From the NCBI GenBank assembly GCA_025360125.1, contig JANYCU010000053.1, positions 40,616 through 104,615 of the forward strand: a DNA stretch of 64,000 nucleotides, read 5' to 3'. The translations under genes and the position numbers were made by a program. The notes beneath the pieces were generated by a model, which was not told where the DNA came from, searched no databases, and saw only the letters and a program-made list of their open reading frames with translations. This stretch comes from Armatimonadota bacterium. GTDB taxonomy: Bacteria; Armatimonadota; Fimbriimonadia; Fimbriimonadales; Fimbriimonadaceae. Of this stretch, positions 49,433 through 59,700 are shown piece after piece. The number at the start of each line of letters is the position of its first letter. The stretch's first letter is position 1.

Positions 49433-51139
49433 ATGAATACAAGATCAGGAGCAGAGATTGTCATGGCGAGCCTTGTCCGGCAAGGGGTAGACACCATATT
49501 TGGGTACCCCGGCGGAGTGGTGCTTCCCCTATATGACGAAATGTTAAATTGGCCACAGGTGAAGCACGTCCTCGTTCGACACGAGCAATGCGCGGCACAT
49601 ATGGCAGACGGCTATGCACGAGCGACCGGTAAGGTCGGTGTGTGCTTAGCCACGAGCGGACCAGGAGCCACGAACCTCGTCACCGGTATTGCAACCGCGA
49701 TGATGGACAGCATTCCTATGGTTGCACTTACCGGAAACGTCAACTCGTGGGCCATCGGTACCGATGCGTTCCAAGAGACCGACATCCAAGGAATCACGAT
49801 CCCCATCACCAAGCACAACTACCTCGTGCAGAACGTCGCCGACCTTCCTCACGTCCTTGAAGAAGCCTTTTATTTGGCAAATTCCGGGCGCAAAGGGCCG
49901 GTCCTCGTCGACATTCCCAAGGATGTCTTCACCGCTCTAACCGGGGCCGATTTCCCGAATGAAGTTCAACGCCGAGGCTACAAGCCCAGCGCCGATCTCA
50001 ATCCTCTCTCGTTCCAACGCGCCGCGCACCTTCTCAAAGAAGCCAAAAAGCCGATCGTCATCGCCGGAGCCGGAGTCATCTGGTCCGACACGTCCGATGC
50101 GCTTCGCGAGCTTGCCGAGAAGTGCGACCTCCCCGTTATCTCCACTCTTCTCGGTCTTGGAAACATCGACCGAAACGACACACGGTCGCTAGGAATGATG
50201 GGCATGCACGGCGAGTTCGTCGGTACTCGAGCCGTCCAAGAAGCCGATCTCGTCATCGGCATCGGCATGAGATGGGATGACCGATTGACCGGCAAAGTCA
50301 ACGGATTTGCTCCAAAAGCAAAACTGATCCACTTCGACATCGACCCTAGCGAGTTCAGCAAAGTTGTCGAGACCGAAGTCGTGGTTCCTGGCGACCTCGC
50401 AAAGTCGCTCCCTGAGTTCGTGGCGAACGCAGATTCGAAAACTAATGCTGAATGGTGGACCGAGATTCGAGCGTGGCAACGTGCCAACCCAATCGTCGTT
50501 CCGGACGACAAAAAGTTTGTTGCCCGACATGTGCTCCACAAGCTCAACGAACTCACCAATGCCGACGCCTACGTCAGCACCGACGTCGGCCAGCACCAGA
50601 TGTGGACGGCCCAGCTCTACAAGTTCCGTAATCCCTATCAATTGCTCACCAGCGGCGGACTCGGAACCATGGGCTTCGGTTTTCCTGCGGCCATGGGGGC
50701 CGCGTTTGCACACCCTGGCAAAGAAGTCTGGGCCGTAGTCGGTGACGGTGGATTCCAGATGACGCTCCAAGAGCTCCAAACCGCAGTCGAAAACAACCTC
50801 GACGTCAAAATCTGCCTCATCAACAACGGCTTCCTCGGCATGGTTCGCCAATGGCAAGAGATGTTTTACGACAATCGCCAAAGCCACGTCTCGATGGGCA
50901 GCCCTGACTACGGCAAGCTCGCCGAAGCATACGGCGTTACCTTCTTCCGATGCTCGTCGCGAGACGAAGTCGAAGACACCATCCAACGAGCCAGAAAAGC
51001 AAAGGGACCCGTTCTCTGCGAATTCCTGGTCGAGATGGAAGAGAACGTCTTCCCGATGATCGCCGCCGGAAAGTCGAACGACGACATCATTACCGACCCG
51101 CTTCTCAAACAGCATGAGCTGGTGGAGGCAGGAAAGTGA
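49433..51139 (+). CDS. ilvB: acetolactate synthase large subunit
   Basis: MNTRSGAEIVMASLVRQGVDTIFGYPGGVVLPLYD; ATGKVGVCLATSGPGATNLVTGIATAMMDSIPMVALTGNV; VGDGGFQMTLQELQTAVENNLDVKICLINNGFLGMVRQWQ. Start at ATG 49433 after GGAGG. Confidence 0.97.
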   Translation: MNTRSGAEIVMASLVRQGVDTIFGYPGGVVLPLYDEMLNWPQVKHVLVRHEQCAAHMADGYARATGKVGVCLATSGPGATNLVTGIATAMMDSIPMVALTGNVNSWAIGTDAFQETDIQGITIPITKHNYLVQNVADLPHVLEEAFYLANSGRKGPVLVDIPKDVFTALTGADFPNEVQRRGYKPSADLNPLSFQRAAHLLKEAKKPIVIAGAGVIWSDTSDALRELAEKCDLPVISTLLGLGNIDRNDTRSLGMMGMHGEFVGTRAVQEADLVIGIGMRWDDRLTGKVNGFAPKAKLIHFDIDPSEFSKVVETEVVVPGDLAKSLPEFVANADSKTNAEWWTEIRAWQRANPIVVPDDKKFVARHVLHKLNELTNADAYVSTDVGQHQMWTAQLYKFRNPYQLLTSGGLGTMGFGFPAAMGAAFAHPGKEVWAVVGDGGFQMTLQELQTAVENNLDVKICLINNGFLGMVRQWQEMFYDNRQSHVSMGSPDYGKLAEAYGVTFFRCSSRDEVEDTIQRARKAKGPVLCEFLVEMEENVFPMIAAGKSNDDIITDPLLKQHELVEAGK

Positions 51140-51621
51140 GCACCCGACTGCACACCATTTCCGCGCTCGTCCACAACGAGTCCGGAACCCTCAACCGCCT
51201 TTCTTCACTGTTCCGCCGAAGAATGTTCTCGCTGAGCAGCATGAACGCTGGTGACTGCGAGCAAGAGGGCCTAGCGAGAGTGACCATGGTCGTCGAAGGT
51301 GACGACGGCGATCTCCGCCAAGCTGTGCGACAACTCAACAAACTCATCGACGTGATCGAAGTCGAAGATCTCAGCGGAAATGACTCCGTCCAACGAGAAC
51401 TCGCCTTCTTTCAAGTCAATGCAGGAGTAGAGTCCCGTCGCAGCATCCTCGAAATTGCTCAAGTCATGCACTGCGACGTGGTTCACCTAGAACCCGAAAG
51501 CATCACCCTCCAAGCAACCGCCGAACCGAGCCGAATCGACCAAGTCGTCGCCCTGCTCGAACCTTTCGGAATAACCCAAATCGTCCGCAGCGGCCTCGTC
51601 GCCATCCGGGTGAAGAACTAA
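51136..51621 (+). CDS. ilvN: acetolactate synthase small subunit
   Basis: [50 protein letters not shown]; overlaps ilvB by 4 bp. Confidence 0.95.
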   Translation: MSTRLHTISALVHNESGTLNRLSSLFRRRMFSLSSMNAGDCEQEGLARVTMVVEGDDGDLRQAVRQLNKLIDVIEVEDLSGNDSVQRELAFFQVNAGVESRRSILEIAQVMHCDVVHLEPESITLQATAEPSRIDQVVALLEPFGITQIVRSGLVAIRVKN

Positions 51622-51625
51622 ACAC

Positions 51626-52621
51626 ATGGCAAACATTTACTACACCAAAGACGTCGACACCAACCTCATCAAAAACCTCAAAGTAGCCATCGTTGGCTAC
51701 GGAAGCCAGGGTCATGCCCACGCGCTGAACCTGAAAGATAACGGCGTAGACGTCCGCGTCGCTCTCTACGAGGGCAGTGCCAGCAAAGCCAAAGCCGAAG
51801 CCGAAGGATTGACGGTTCAGACTGTCGCGGATGCAACCAAGTGGGCCGACCTTTTGATGTTCTGCACGCCCGACGTTCCGATGTCAAAAATCTACAACGA
51901 AGAGGTTGCGCCTAACCTCCGCGATGGTCAAACTCTCCTGTTTGCCCATGGATTTAATGTCCACTTCGGACGCATCACACCTCCAGCAAACGTCGATGTA
52001 GCGATGATCGCACCAAAGGGACCCGGTCATCGACTTCGCGCCGAGTTCGTGGGCGGAAACGGAATGCCGTCTCTCGTCGCGGTCTACCAAGACGCCACTG
52101 GAAACGCGAAAGCCACCGCCCTCAGCTACGGTTGGGGAATCGGTTCGGCCGCTGCGGGCATTCTCGAGACTACCTTCAAAGAAGAAACCGAAACCGACCT
52201 ATTCGGCGAGCAAGCTGTCCTCTGTGGCGGACTCTCTGCTCTAATCAAAGCCGGTTACGAAACCCTCGTCGAAGCCGGATATCAACCCGAAGCCGCCTAT
52301 TTCGAGTGCCTCCACGAGACCAAGCTCATCGTCGATCTGCTCTACGAAGGTGGCCTCAACTACATGCGATATAGCGTCAGCGACACCGCCGAATGGGGCG
52401 ACTATGTGGCCGGGCCGAAGGTCATCAACGATGAATCCAAGCGAGCGATGAAGGAACTTCTCACCGATATTCAGTCAGGCAAATTCGCCAAAGAGTGGGT
52501 CGAGGAAAACGAAACCGGACGCAAGAAGATCGACGCCTTCCGTACCGCAGAACAAGCCCACCCAATCGAGGAGGTCGGCAAAAAACTCCGCGGAATGATG
52601 CCATTCATTAACGCGAAATAA
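51626..52621 (+). CDS. ilvC: ketol-acid reductoisomerase
   Basis: [109 protein letters not shown]. Confidence 0.97.
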   Translation: MANIYYTKDVDTNLIKNLKVAIVGYGSQGHAHALNLKDNGVDVRVALYEGSASKAKAEAEGLTVQTVADATKWADLLMFCTPDVPMSKIYNEEVAPNLRDGQTLLFAHGFNVHFGRITPPANVDVAMIAPKGPGHRLRAEFVGGNGMPSLVAVYQDATGNAKATALSYGWGIGSAAAGILETTFKEETETDLFGEQAVLCGGLSALIKAGYETLVEAGYQPEAAYFECLHETKLIVDLLYEGGLNYMRYSVSDTAEWGDYVAGPKVINDESKRAMKELLTDIQSGKFAKEWVEENETGRKKIDAFRTAEQAHPIEEVGKKLRGMMPFINAK

Positions 52622-52624
52622 CTA

Positions 52625-52728
52625 TGTGGAGTGCGTCGGACTTGTCCGCGCTTTGTCTTGGAGGAACGAAGTTCCCAGGACTTGTCTCGCTGCAGGGACT
52701 GATGGCTCGGGAATTCTCCGCACTCCAA
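52625..52728. repeat. Modular hairpin element copy 4 (hybrid)
   Basis: TGTGGAGTGCGTCGGA(CTTG)TCCGCGCTTTGTCTTGGAGGAACGAAGTTCCCAGGACTTGTCTCGCTG...CTCCGCACTCCA. Confidence 0.75.
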
Positions 52729-52890
52729 TGTTAACCACATCAACTTGCGGTTTCGCGATCACCATTTTTAACTTACAATGCCTACTCCCAAAAGAGTCCA
52801 GGATTACCGTTTGCCCAGGCATAGCCCTGAAGGGTGGGCAACATGGGCCAAATCTTCTTGGCTTTGCACTGACTGCCAAGGATTATCAAG

Positions 52891-53010
52891 GACCGACCCC
52901 GGAGGGGTCACAGAATGTAGCCAGGGTGTCGCAGTGACATTGAGCTTTAGCGAAAATGGAACGAAGACCCCTGGAAAGGTCGGATCTGTTCGAAGTCCAA
53001 GGAGCAAAGC
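52891..53010. repeat. Dispersed intergenic repeat copy 2 (GACCGACCCCGGAGGGGTCACAG...)
   Basis: gaccgaccccggaggggtcacagaatgtagccagggtgtcgcagtgacattgagctttagcgaaaatggaacgaagacccctgg; aligns to 46138-46260. Confidence 0.85.
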
Positions 53011-53064
53011 GACCCGGCGATTATCGCCGCAAAAATAGATCGAAAACTACTTCTTAGAGGAAGA

Positions 53065-54597
53065 ATGACAACCACGCTAACCACCAACTACCTTTCCCCC
53101 GCCGAATACCTTCAGCGTGTCCGGTCGTCGGCGGTTTACGACGTCGCCACCAAAACCTTGCTCGAATTCGCCCCTGCCATCTCCGCCAAACTCGGCAACC
53201 AGGTCTTTCTCAAACGCGAGGACCTCCAACCCGTTTTCTCGTTCAAGCTCCGCGGAGCCTACGCCGCGATGTCCCGCCTCACCCCGAGCGAACTCAAAAA
53301 AGGTGTCATCGCCGCAAGCGCCGGAAACCATGCCCAAGGCGTCGCACTTGCCGCCCAAAAACTTGCCTGCCAAGCTACGATCGTCGTTCCGCTCACCACC
53401 CCCGAGGTCAAACAGCGCGCCATCCTCGCCCTCGGAGCCGAGCTCATCCGCCACGGCGACTCCTACGACGAAGCCTACAACCATTCCCTCGAAATAGCCC
53501 AACAAAGGAACCTCGTATTCATCCATCCGTACGACAATCCAGACGTCATCGCCGGACAGGGAACCATCGGCGTCGAACTCGACGAACAACTTCCGGCCGA
53601 CTGCGAAGCCGTGTTCGTTCCCATCGGCGGCGGTGGACTCATCAGCGGAGTCGCCCTTGCCCTCAAGCAACTCCGACCAGGAATCAAGGTTATCGGCGTC
53701 GAACCCGAAGATTCCGATGCCGCTTACCAATCCCTAAAGGCAAACAAACGAATCAAGCTCGACAAGGCCGGAATCTTTGCTGACGGCGTCGCGGTTCGCC
53801 AAGTCGGCGAAGAGACATTCCGCATTATCCAAACGTGGGTTGACGAAGTCATCGTCGTATCGAACGACGCCATTTGCGCCGCGATCAAAGACGTCTTCGA
53901 AGACCGCCGAGCCATTCTCGAACCATCCGGTGCCCTCGCGCTTGCCGGACTAAAACAATACGCCGAGCAAACAACGGGAAAGACTTTTGCCGCCATTGCG
54001 TCGGGAGCCAATGTTAACTTCGACCGCCTCCGCCACATCTCCGAACGCGCCGCCCTCGGCGAACACTCCGAAGCGATCCTCGCCGTCCGCATCCCCGAAC
54101 GGCCCGGCAGCTTCCGCCAATTGTGCGAATGTCTCGGTGACCGCAGCATCACCGAGTTCAACTATCGGATGGCCGATGCGAACCAAGCCACCATTTTCGT
54201 CGGATTCAATATCAAAACCGCGCTCGAGATCGTTCAAATCCTTGAGAAACTCTCAACCAATGGCTTTGAAGCCCACGACCTCAGCACCAACGAACTCGCC
54301 AAAACCCACGTCCGCCATATGGTTGGCGGACGGTGCGACACCGCCACCGACGAAAGACTCTTTCATTTCGATTTCCCTGAGCGACCGGGGGCACTATCGC
54401 AGTTCCTCAACCAACTCGGCCAAAATTGGAATATCTCGATGTTCCACTATCGCAATCACGGAGCAGATAAGGGCCGCGTGCTTTGCGGAATCCAAGTCCC
54501 ACCCGCCACCGAAAAAAACTTCGACCTATTCCTCACCACCCTCGGCTACGACCATACCGACGAAACCAACAACCCCGCCTTGAGGTTATTTCTGTAA
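53065..54597 (+). CDS. ilvA: threonine ammonia-lyase, biosynthetic
   Basis: LKREDLQPVFSFKLRGAYAAMSRL; ASAGNHAQGVALAAQKL; VPIGGGGLISGVALALKQL; two C-terminal ACT-like segments (RIPERPGSFRQLCECLGDRSITEFNYR; FDFPERPGALSQFLNQLGQNWNISMFHYRNHG). Confidence 0.95.
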   Translation: MTTTLTTNYLSPAEYLQRVRSSAVYDVATKTLLEFAPAISAKLGNQVFLKREDLQPVFSFKLRGAYAAMSRLTPSELKKGVIAASAGNHAQGVALAAQKLACQATIVVPLTTPEVKQRAILALGAELIRHGDSYDEAYNHSLEIAQQRNLVFIHPYDNPDVIAGQGTIGVELDEQLPADCEAVFVPIGGGGLISGVALALKQLRPGIKVIGVEPEDSDAAYQSLKANKRIKLDKAGIFADGVAVRQVGEETFRIIQTWVDEVIVVSNDAICAAIKDVFEDRRAILEPSGALALAGLKQYAEQTTGKTFAAIASGANVNFDRLRHISERAALGEHSEAILAVRIPERPGSFRQLCECLGDRSITEFNYRMADANQATIFVGFNIKTALEIVQILEKLSTNGFEAHDLSTNELAKTHVRHMVGGRCDTATDERLFHFDFPERPGALSQFLNQLGQNWNISMFHYRNHGADKGRVLCGIQVPPATEKNFDLFLTTLGYDHTDETNNPALRLFL

Positions 54598-54620
54598 AAT
54601 GACAATTCAGTTGATGCCCA

Positions 54621-54677
54621 TGTGGAGTGCGCGAACTTGTTCGCGCTTTGGCCTGCGAGACTTGTCTCGCTGAAAAC
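54621..54677. repeat. Modular hairpin element copy 5 (CTTG loops)
   Basis: TGTGGAGTGCGCGAA(CTTG)TTCGCGCTTTGGCCTGCGAGA(CTTG)TCTCGCTG. Confidence 0.85.
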
Positions 54678-54718
54678 TTTATGCTAATCCGAAAAACTTC
54701 GATATCCTCCCGCAACTC

Positions 54719-54787
54719 ATGAAACCTCCTTTCGACCCCCGCCACCAATCTCGCACCATCACCGAAGGTGCCGACAAAACCGCCAAT
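54719..54787 (+). pseudogene. Duplicated 5' fragment of ilvD
   Basis: atgaaacctcctttcgacccccgccaccaatctcgcaccatcaccgaaggtgccgacaaaaccgccaa nearly identical to the ilvD start at 54879; breaks off at tgggaggaacgaagttccca. Confidence 0.88.
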
Positions 54788-54854
54788 GGGAGGAACGAAG
54801 TTCCCAAGATGCGACGCGCACTATTAGGCCCAAATCAAATTTAATCACTTAAGG

Positions 54855-54878
54855 CTCCTAACTCCCAACTCCAAACCC
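54855..54878. repeat. Degenerate heptamer tract CTCCTAA|CTCCCAA|CTCCAAA|CCC
   Basis: 7-nt periodicity directly before the ilvD start codon. Confidence 0.5.
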
Positions 54879-56562
54879 ATGAAACCCTTCGACCCCCGCC
54901 ACCAATCTCGCACCATCACTGAAGGTGCCGACAAAACCGCTAACCGCGCCATGCTCCGCGCAATGGGCCTCGGCGACAAAGACATGCAGCAAAGCTGGGT
55001 CGGAGTCGCCACCGTTTGGAGCGAGTCCACGCCCTGCAACGTCAACCTCGACGCCCAAGGTATCCGCGTCGCCGAAGAAATCACCAAACGCGGCGCAACG
55101 ACAAGGCGCTTCAACACGATCTCCGTCGCCGACGGAATCGCGATGGGCCACGAAGGCATGCGCGCAAGCTTGGTAAGTAGAGAAGTCATAGCCGACTCGG
55201 TCGAACTCATGATGCGCGGCCACTGTTACGACGCCCTCGTCGGCGTCGCCGGATGCGACAAGAGCCTTCCCGGAATGCTCATGGTTATGGCTCGCCTCAA
55301 CTGCCCCAGCATCTTCCTATTATGGCGGAACCATCCTCCCCGGCCGCCACAAAGACAAAGACGTCACCATCCAAGACGCGTTCGAGGCGGCTGGTGCCTA
55401 CGCCGCTGGAACCATCGACAAGCAAGAACTCCACGCCGTCGAGTGCGCCGTCTGCCCCGGTGCCGGTGCCTGCGGTGGACAGTACACCGCTAACACCATG
55501 GCCTGCGTTGCCGAAGCCCTTGGCATGGCCCTTCCCGGGTCGTCGAGCCCGCCTGCCGAAGACCCCGACGGCAAGCGCGATGAATACTTCGCTCAAATCG
55601 CCGAAGCGATGATGAACCTGCTCGCCACCGGACTCCTGCCCAGCGATATCATCACCAAGAAATCGCTCGAAAACGCAGTCGCGATCGGAGCCGCTACCGG
55701 TGGTTCGACCAACATCGCCCTCCACCTTCCCGCCATCGCTTACGAACTGGGCATCACCCTCACCCTCCAAGAAATCCACGAGATCAGCCAACGAACGCCG
55801 ATCCTCGCCGACCTCCGTCCGGGCGGAAAGTACGTCATGCTCGACCTCCACAAAGTCGGCGGCGTTCCCGCAGTTCTCAAGGCTCTCCTCGATGCCGGGT
55901 GCCTTCATGGCGACTGCATGACCGTCACCGGAAAAACCATGGCCGAAAACCTTAAAGATGTCGTGATTCCCACCGAACAACTCGTGGTTCGAACGACAGC
56001 GAACGCCGTCTCTCCGACCGGCGGGCTCGTCGCCGTTTACGGAAACCTCGCCACCCTCGGCGGAGTAGTCAAGACCGCTGGAGTCAAGAAACTCGCCCAC
56101 ACCGGCCCGGCCAAGGTTTACGATTCCGAGCAAGACGCGATGGCCGCCGTCCAAGCCCGCCAGATCGAAAAAGGTGACGTGGTCGTCATCCGCAACGAGG
56201 GCCCCAAAGGCGGCCCCGGCATGCGCGAAATGCTCGGCGTCACCGCCGCGATCGTAGGGCAAGGCCTCGGCAACGACGTCGCTCTCCTCACCGATGGCCG
56301 CTTTAGCGGAGCCACGAAGGGCCTCATGGTCGGTCACGTCTGCCCCGAAGCGAGCGAAGGCGGAGTCATCGGGCTGGTGCAAAATGGCGACCAAATCACC
56401 GTCGATGCCGAGAAATTTGAACTCACCGTCCACGTCACCGATGAGATTCTGGCGGAAAGAAGGAAAGACTGGAAGCCTCTCCCACCGCGATACACGAAAG
56501 GAGTCCTGGCCAAATTCGCCCGAACAGTCGGCCCCGCCTGCGAAGGCGCGGTTACCCACTAG
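54879..56562 (+). pseudogene. ilvD: dihydroxy-acid dehydratase, interrupted by one frameshift
   Basis: Frame 1: MKPFDPRHQSRTITEGADKTANRAMLRAMG...[23 protein letters not shown]; frame 2: [75 protein letters not shown]... to 56562. One surplus nt near 55317-55321. Confidence 0.9.
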
Positions 56563-56613
56563 GTTAAGGAGAAAGCATTCGGTGAAGCAGGGTGTGTGAA
56601 TCGGTTAGCATCC

Positions 56614-56668
56614 TTTGGGAGTGCTCGTGCCTGCGCGAGCTTTTAAACTGCAAAGCCTGCTTTGCTGA
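56614..56668. repeat. Modular hairpin element copy 6 (CCTG loops)
   Basis: TTTGGGAGTGCTCGTG(CCTG)CGCGAGCTTTTAAACTGCAAAG(CCTG)CTTTGCTGAG. Confidence 0.8.
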
Positions 56669-56741
56669 GAAACTCCTGATTATCAAGTTCTAACTGGATT
56701 CACGCCCTCGTACGCCCACAGAAAAGTTACAATAACAGACA

Positions 56742-59700
56742 ATGTTCCTCGCTGCTGCATTCGCTTCTACTTTCTTCGCCGACAACGACGAGTGCCTTGT
56801 CTTCGTCAGTCGAAACCTGGCCAAAGGCGACAGCAATTGGTACACCTACTTCAGCATCTCCGAACGGAAGCTGAAGTTCAAAGCCGGCGACAAACTCAGC
56901 TACGACATTTTCCTCGACCCCAAGAACCCGGTGACGAAGGGCGCGCTCGACGTCGAACTCGACGAAGGCGACCCGCTTCGCGACCGCAAACTCAACGACA
57001 CTGACGGTAAGCGGGCCCACGGCGATGGAGCCCTCGACTCAGCCAAGGGACACTGGCTCCACCGAGTCATCAATGTCAACGACCTCGCCGGGCGAACGGC
57101 TACCGCTTGGAACCTTAACTTTGAAGGAGACCGCGACGGCCGCTACTTGATGGCAGTCGATAACATCAAAGTTACTCACGCCGATGGAAGCGTCGACGTG
57201 ATCTACGACGGAGGCCCGCCCCAAGCGCACAAACTCGCCCAAACAAGTGGATACACGAAGTTCCCTGCCTGGCGGGTCGTCGACAAAGCTGAAATCGAAC
57301 CCGGCAAAGACCTCGAGCCGTTGATCGCAAAAACCGAAGATCAGGCAAAAAAGAAACAGGCCCTCGAAGCTATCGACGAAGAACTCAAAATAGTCGAGAA
57401 TTACCTCAAAGGCAAGCCCCAAGACATTCACACCAAGCAACACTTGGACCAAACCCGGTTAATGCTCGACGCCCTTTACCAGAGCGACAACGTCACCCCC
57501 GAACAAATCGAGGCCGCCCTTCACATGGCGAACCAGGCATTGGAGCACTCGCACCCGGAAATGAAAAAGTACACCGGCCACTTGGTTGGGCATGCGCATA
57601 TCGACCTTCAGTGGCTCTGGGAGTGGCAAGAGGGGATCGTCACCTCGCACGACACCTTTAATCAGGCGGTGAAATTCATGGACGAGTACCCCGGCTTCAC
57701 GTTCAGCCAAAGCTCGTCGGTCATCTATCAAGCCGTCGAAGAAGCCTATCCAGACCTGTTCAAAAAAGTGCAGGACAAGGTCAAAAAAGGCCAATGGGAA
57801 TTGGTTGGCGGAAGAGTGTGCGAAGGCGACACCAACATGATTTCGCCCGAATCACACGCTCGACAGTTCCTTTACGGTCAGTCGTACTTCAAAGAAAAGT
57901 TCGGCAAGACGGCGACGGTCGGTTGGGAGCCCGACACGTTTGGCCACTCGCTCCAGATGCCGCAAATCCTCAAGATGGGCGGCTGCAAGTATTACTACTT
58001 CTGCCGGGGCGGCCAAGGGAAACCGCTCTTTTGGTGGGAAGGGTTGGATAAGACTCGAATTCTCGCGTTCGATGAGCCGGCCAGCGGCTCCTGGTACAAC
58101 GCCGATATTTCCTACAAGCAGTTCCAAGAAATGCTCGACTTCGAAAAGAACACGGGCAGCAAAGATGCACTCATGGTTTACGGAGTCGGCAACCACGGCG
58201 GTGGACCAACCCGTGAAATGATCCAAGAAGCGGTCAAGATGATGGCGAAACAAGACCTTCCTGGCATCAAATTCAGCACCGCAAGTCAGTTCTTCAACAA
58301 ACTTTCAACTTACGACCTCGCCAAGATCCCGGTGATCGAAGATGAATTAAACCCGGTTTTTGACGGTTGCTACACCACTCATAGCGAGGTCAAGCAACTC
58401 AATCGTCAAGCCGAAAATGCTACAGCAACCGCCGAAGCAATTTCGGTCATGGCTAACCAATTTGGATTTAACTATCCGCACGCCCAATTCCGCAAGTCAT
58501 GGGAGGATATATGCTTCAATCACCACCACGACACATTGCCCGGAAGCGGCATCCACGCACCTTACGAAAAGACCAAAGTAACCCTGGGTCGAGCAATCGC
58601 CGACAGCAAGGACACCACCGTGAAGGCGATGGAACTCATGACCCAGCGGGTCACCGCCAAGGTCGGCGGAATGAGCTTCATGGTCGCGAACCCGGTCGGT
58701 TGGACGCGAAGCGAATGGGTCGAAACTCTTGCCGTCCCGAGTGGTTGGAATGGCCAAAATATGGATATTGACCGACTCGTTACCGTCGCCCCAGACGGAA
58801 AAGAATATCCCGTCGAAGTATTAGATCGAATCACGAAACGAATCAAATTCTACGCCGCTGATGTTCCGAGCTTTGGCTACCGTGTCTTCCAGGTTCGCAA
58901 CGGCGACACGCGCCCAAAGTCATCCTACACATTTAATAAGAGTGAAATTAGCAGCGACGGAATTCATGCCGTCATCGACCCAATTCAAGGTGGATTGAAA
59001 GAACTGACCATTCGAGGCAAGACGTTCCGTAACGTCGGCCAACTGAAAATGAACTACGAAAAGCCCGGAGGAATGACCGCGTGGGTCATTCAACCGATTG
59101 ATCACGTCGACACATGGAAGCCGTCCGGAATCGAAGTTAAACCCACAACCTTGGGCCTCGACCTCAAGATGACTTACACAATGGACAGCACTAACCGACC
59201 CGGCGTGCCAACCACCGTCACGCAAACCTTCCAGTTCCGAGACGGCGCAAATGACATTCCCGTGCAAGTGCTGTGCGACTGGCACAACGTGGGAACTGGT
59301 CAAACCAACAATCCGATGCTTCGAGTTTCGTTCGATGTTGACTCCGCCGAAGCACCACAAACTGGAATCTTTGACATTCCGTACGGAATCCTCGAGCGAC
59401 CAACCGACGGAAAGGAATATCCCGCGATGAAATGGGGCGCGATCGGCGATCTCGCCATCCTCAACGACTGCAAATACGGCTACGCGACCAAGGATAAAAC
59501 CCTGACGATGACTCTGATTCGGAGCAGCTACGACCCCGATCCCGAACCAAATTCTGGCGTCCACCAATGGCAATACGTCATTCATCCCAAGACCGAACGA
59601 GAAACTTGGGCTGACGTCACCCGCGCCGGATATAACCTTAATCAGCCAATGGTCTGCGCGACGGTCCCGTACGATTCTCGCGGAAAGTCACCACTCGATT

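Noticed and set aside
50189-51115. 308-aa minus-strand ORF
   Set aside because: Antisense to ilvB, which is unambiguous on the plus strand.
53077-53730. 217-aa minus-strand ORF
   Set aside because: Antisense to ilvA; low-complexity shadow translation.
55297-56559. 420-aa minus-strand ORF
   Set aside because: Antisense to ilvD; Gly/Asp/Val-rich shadow ORF produced by codon bias, with no recognisable family.
58920-59585. 221-aa minus-strand ORF
   Set aside because: Antisense to GH38; no motifs.
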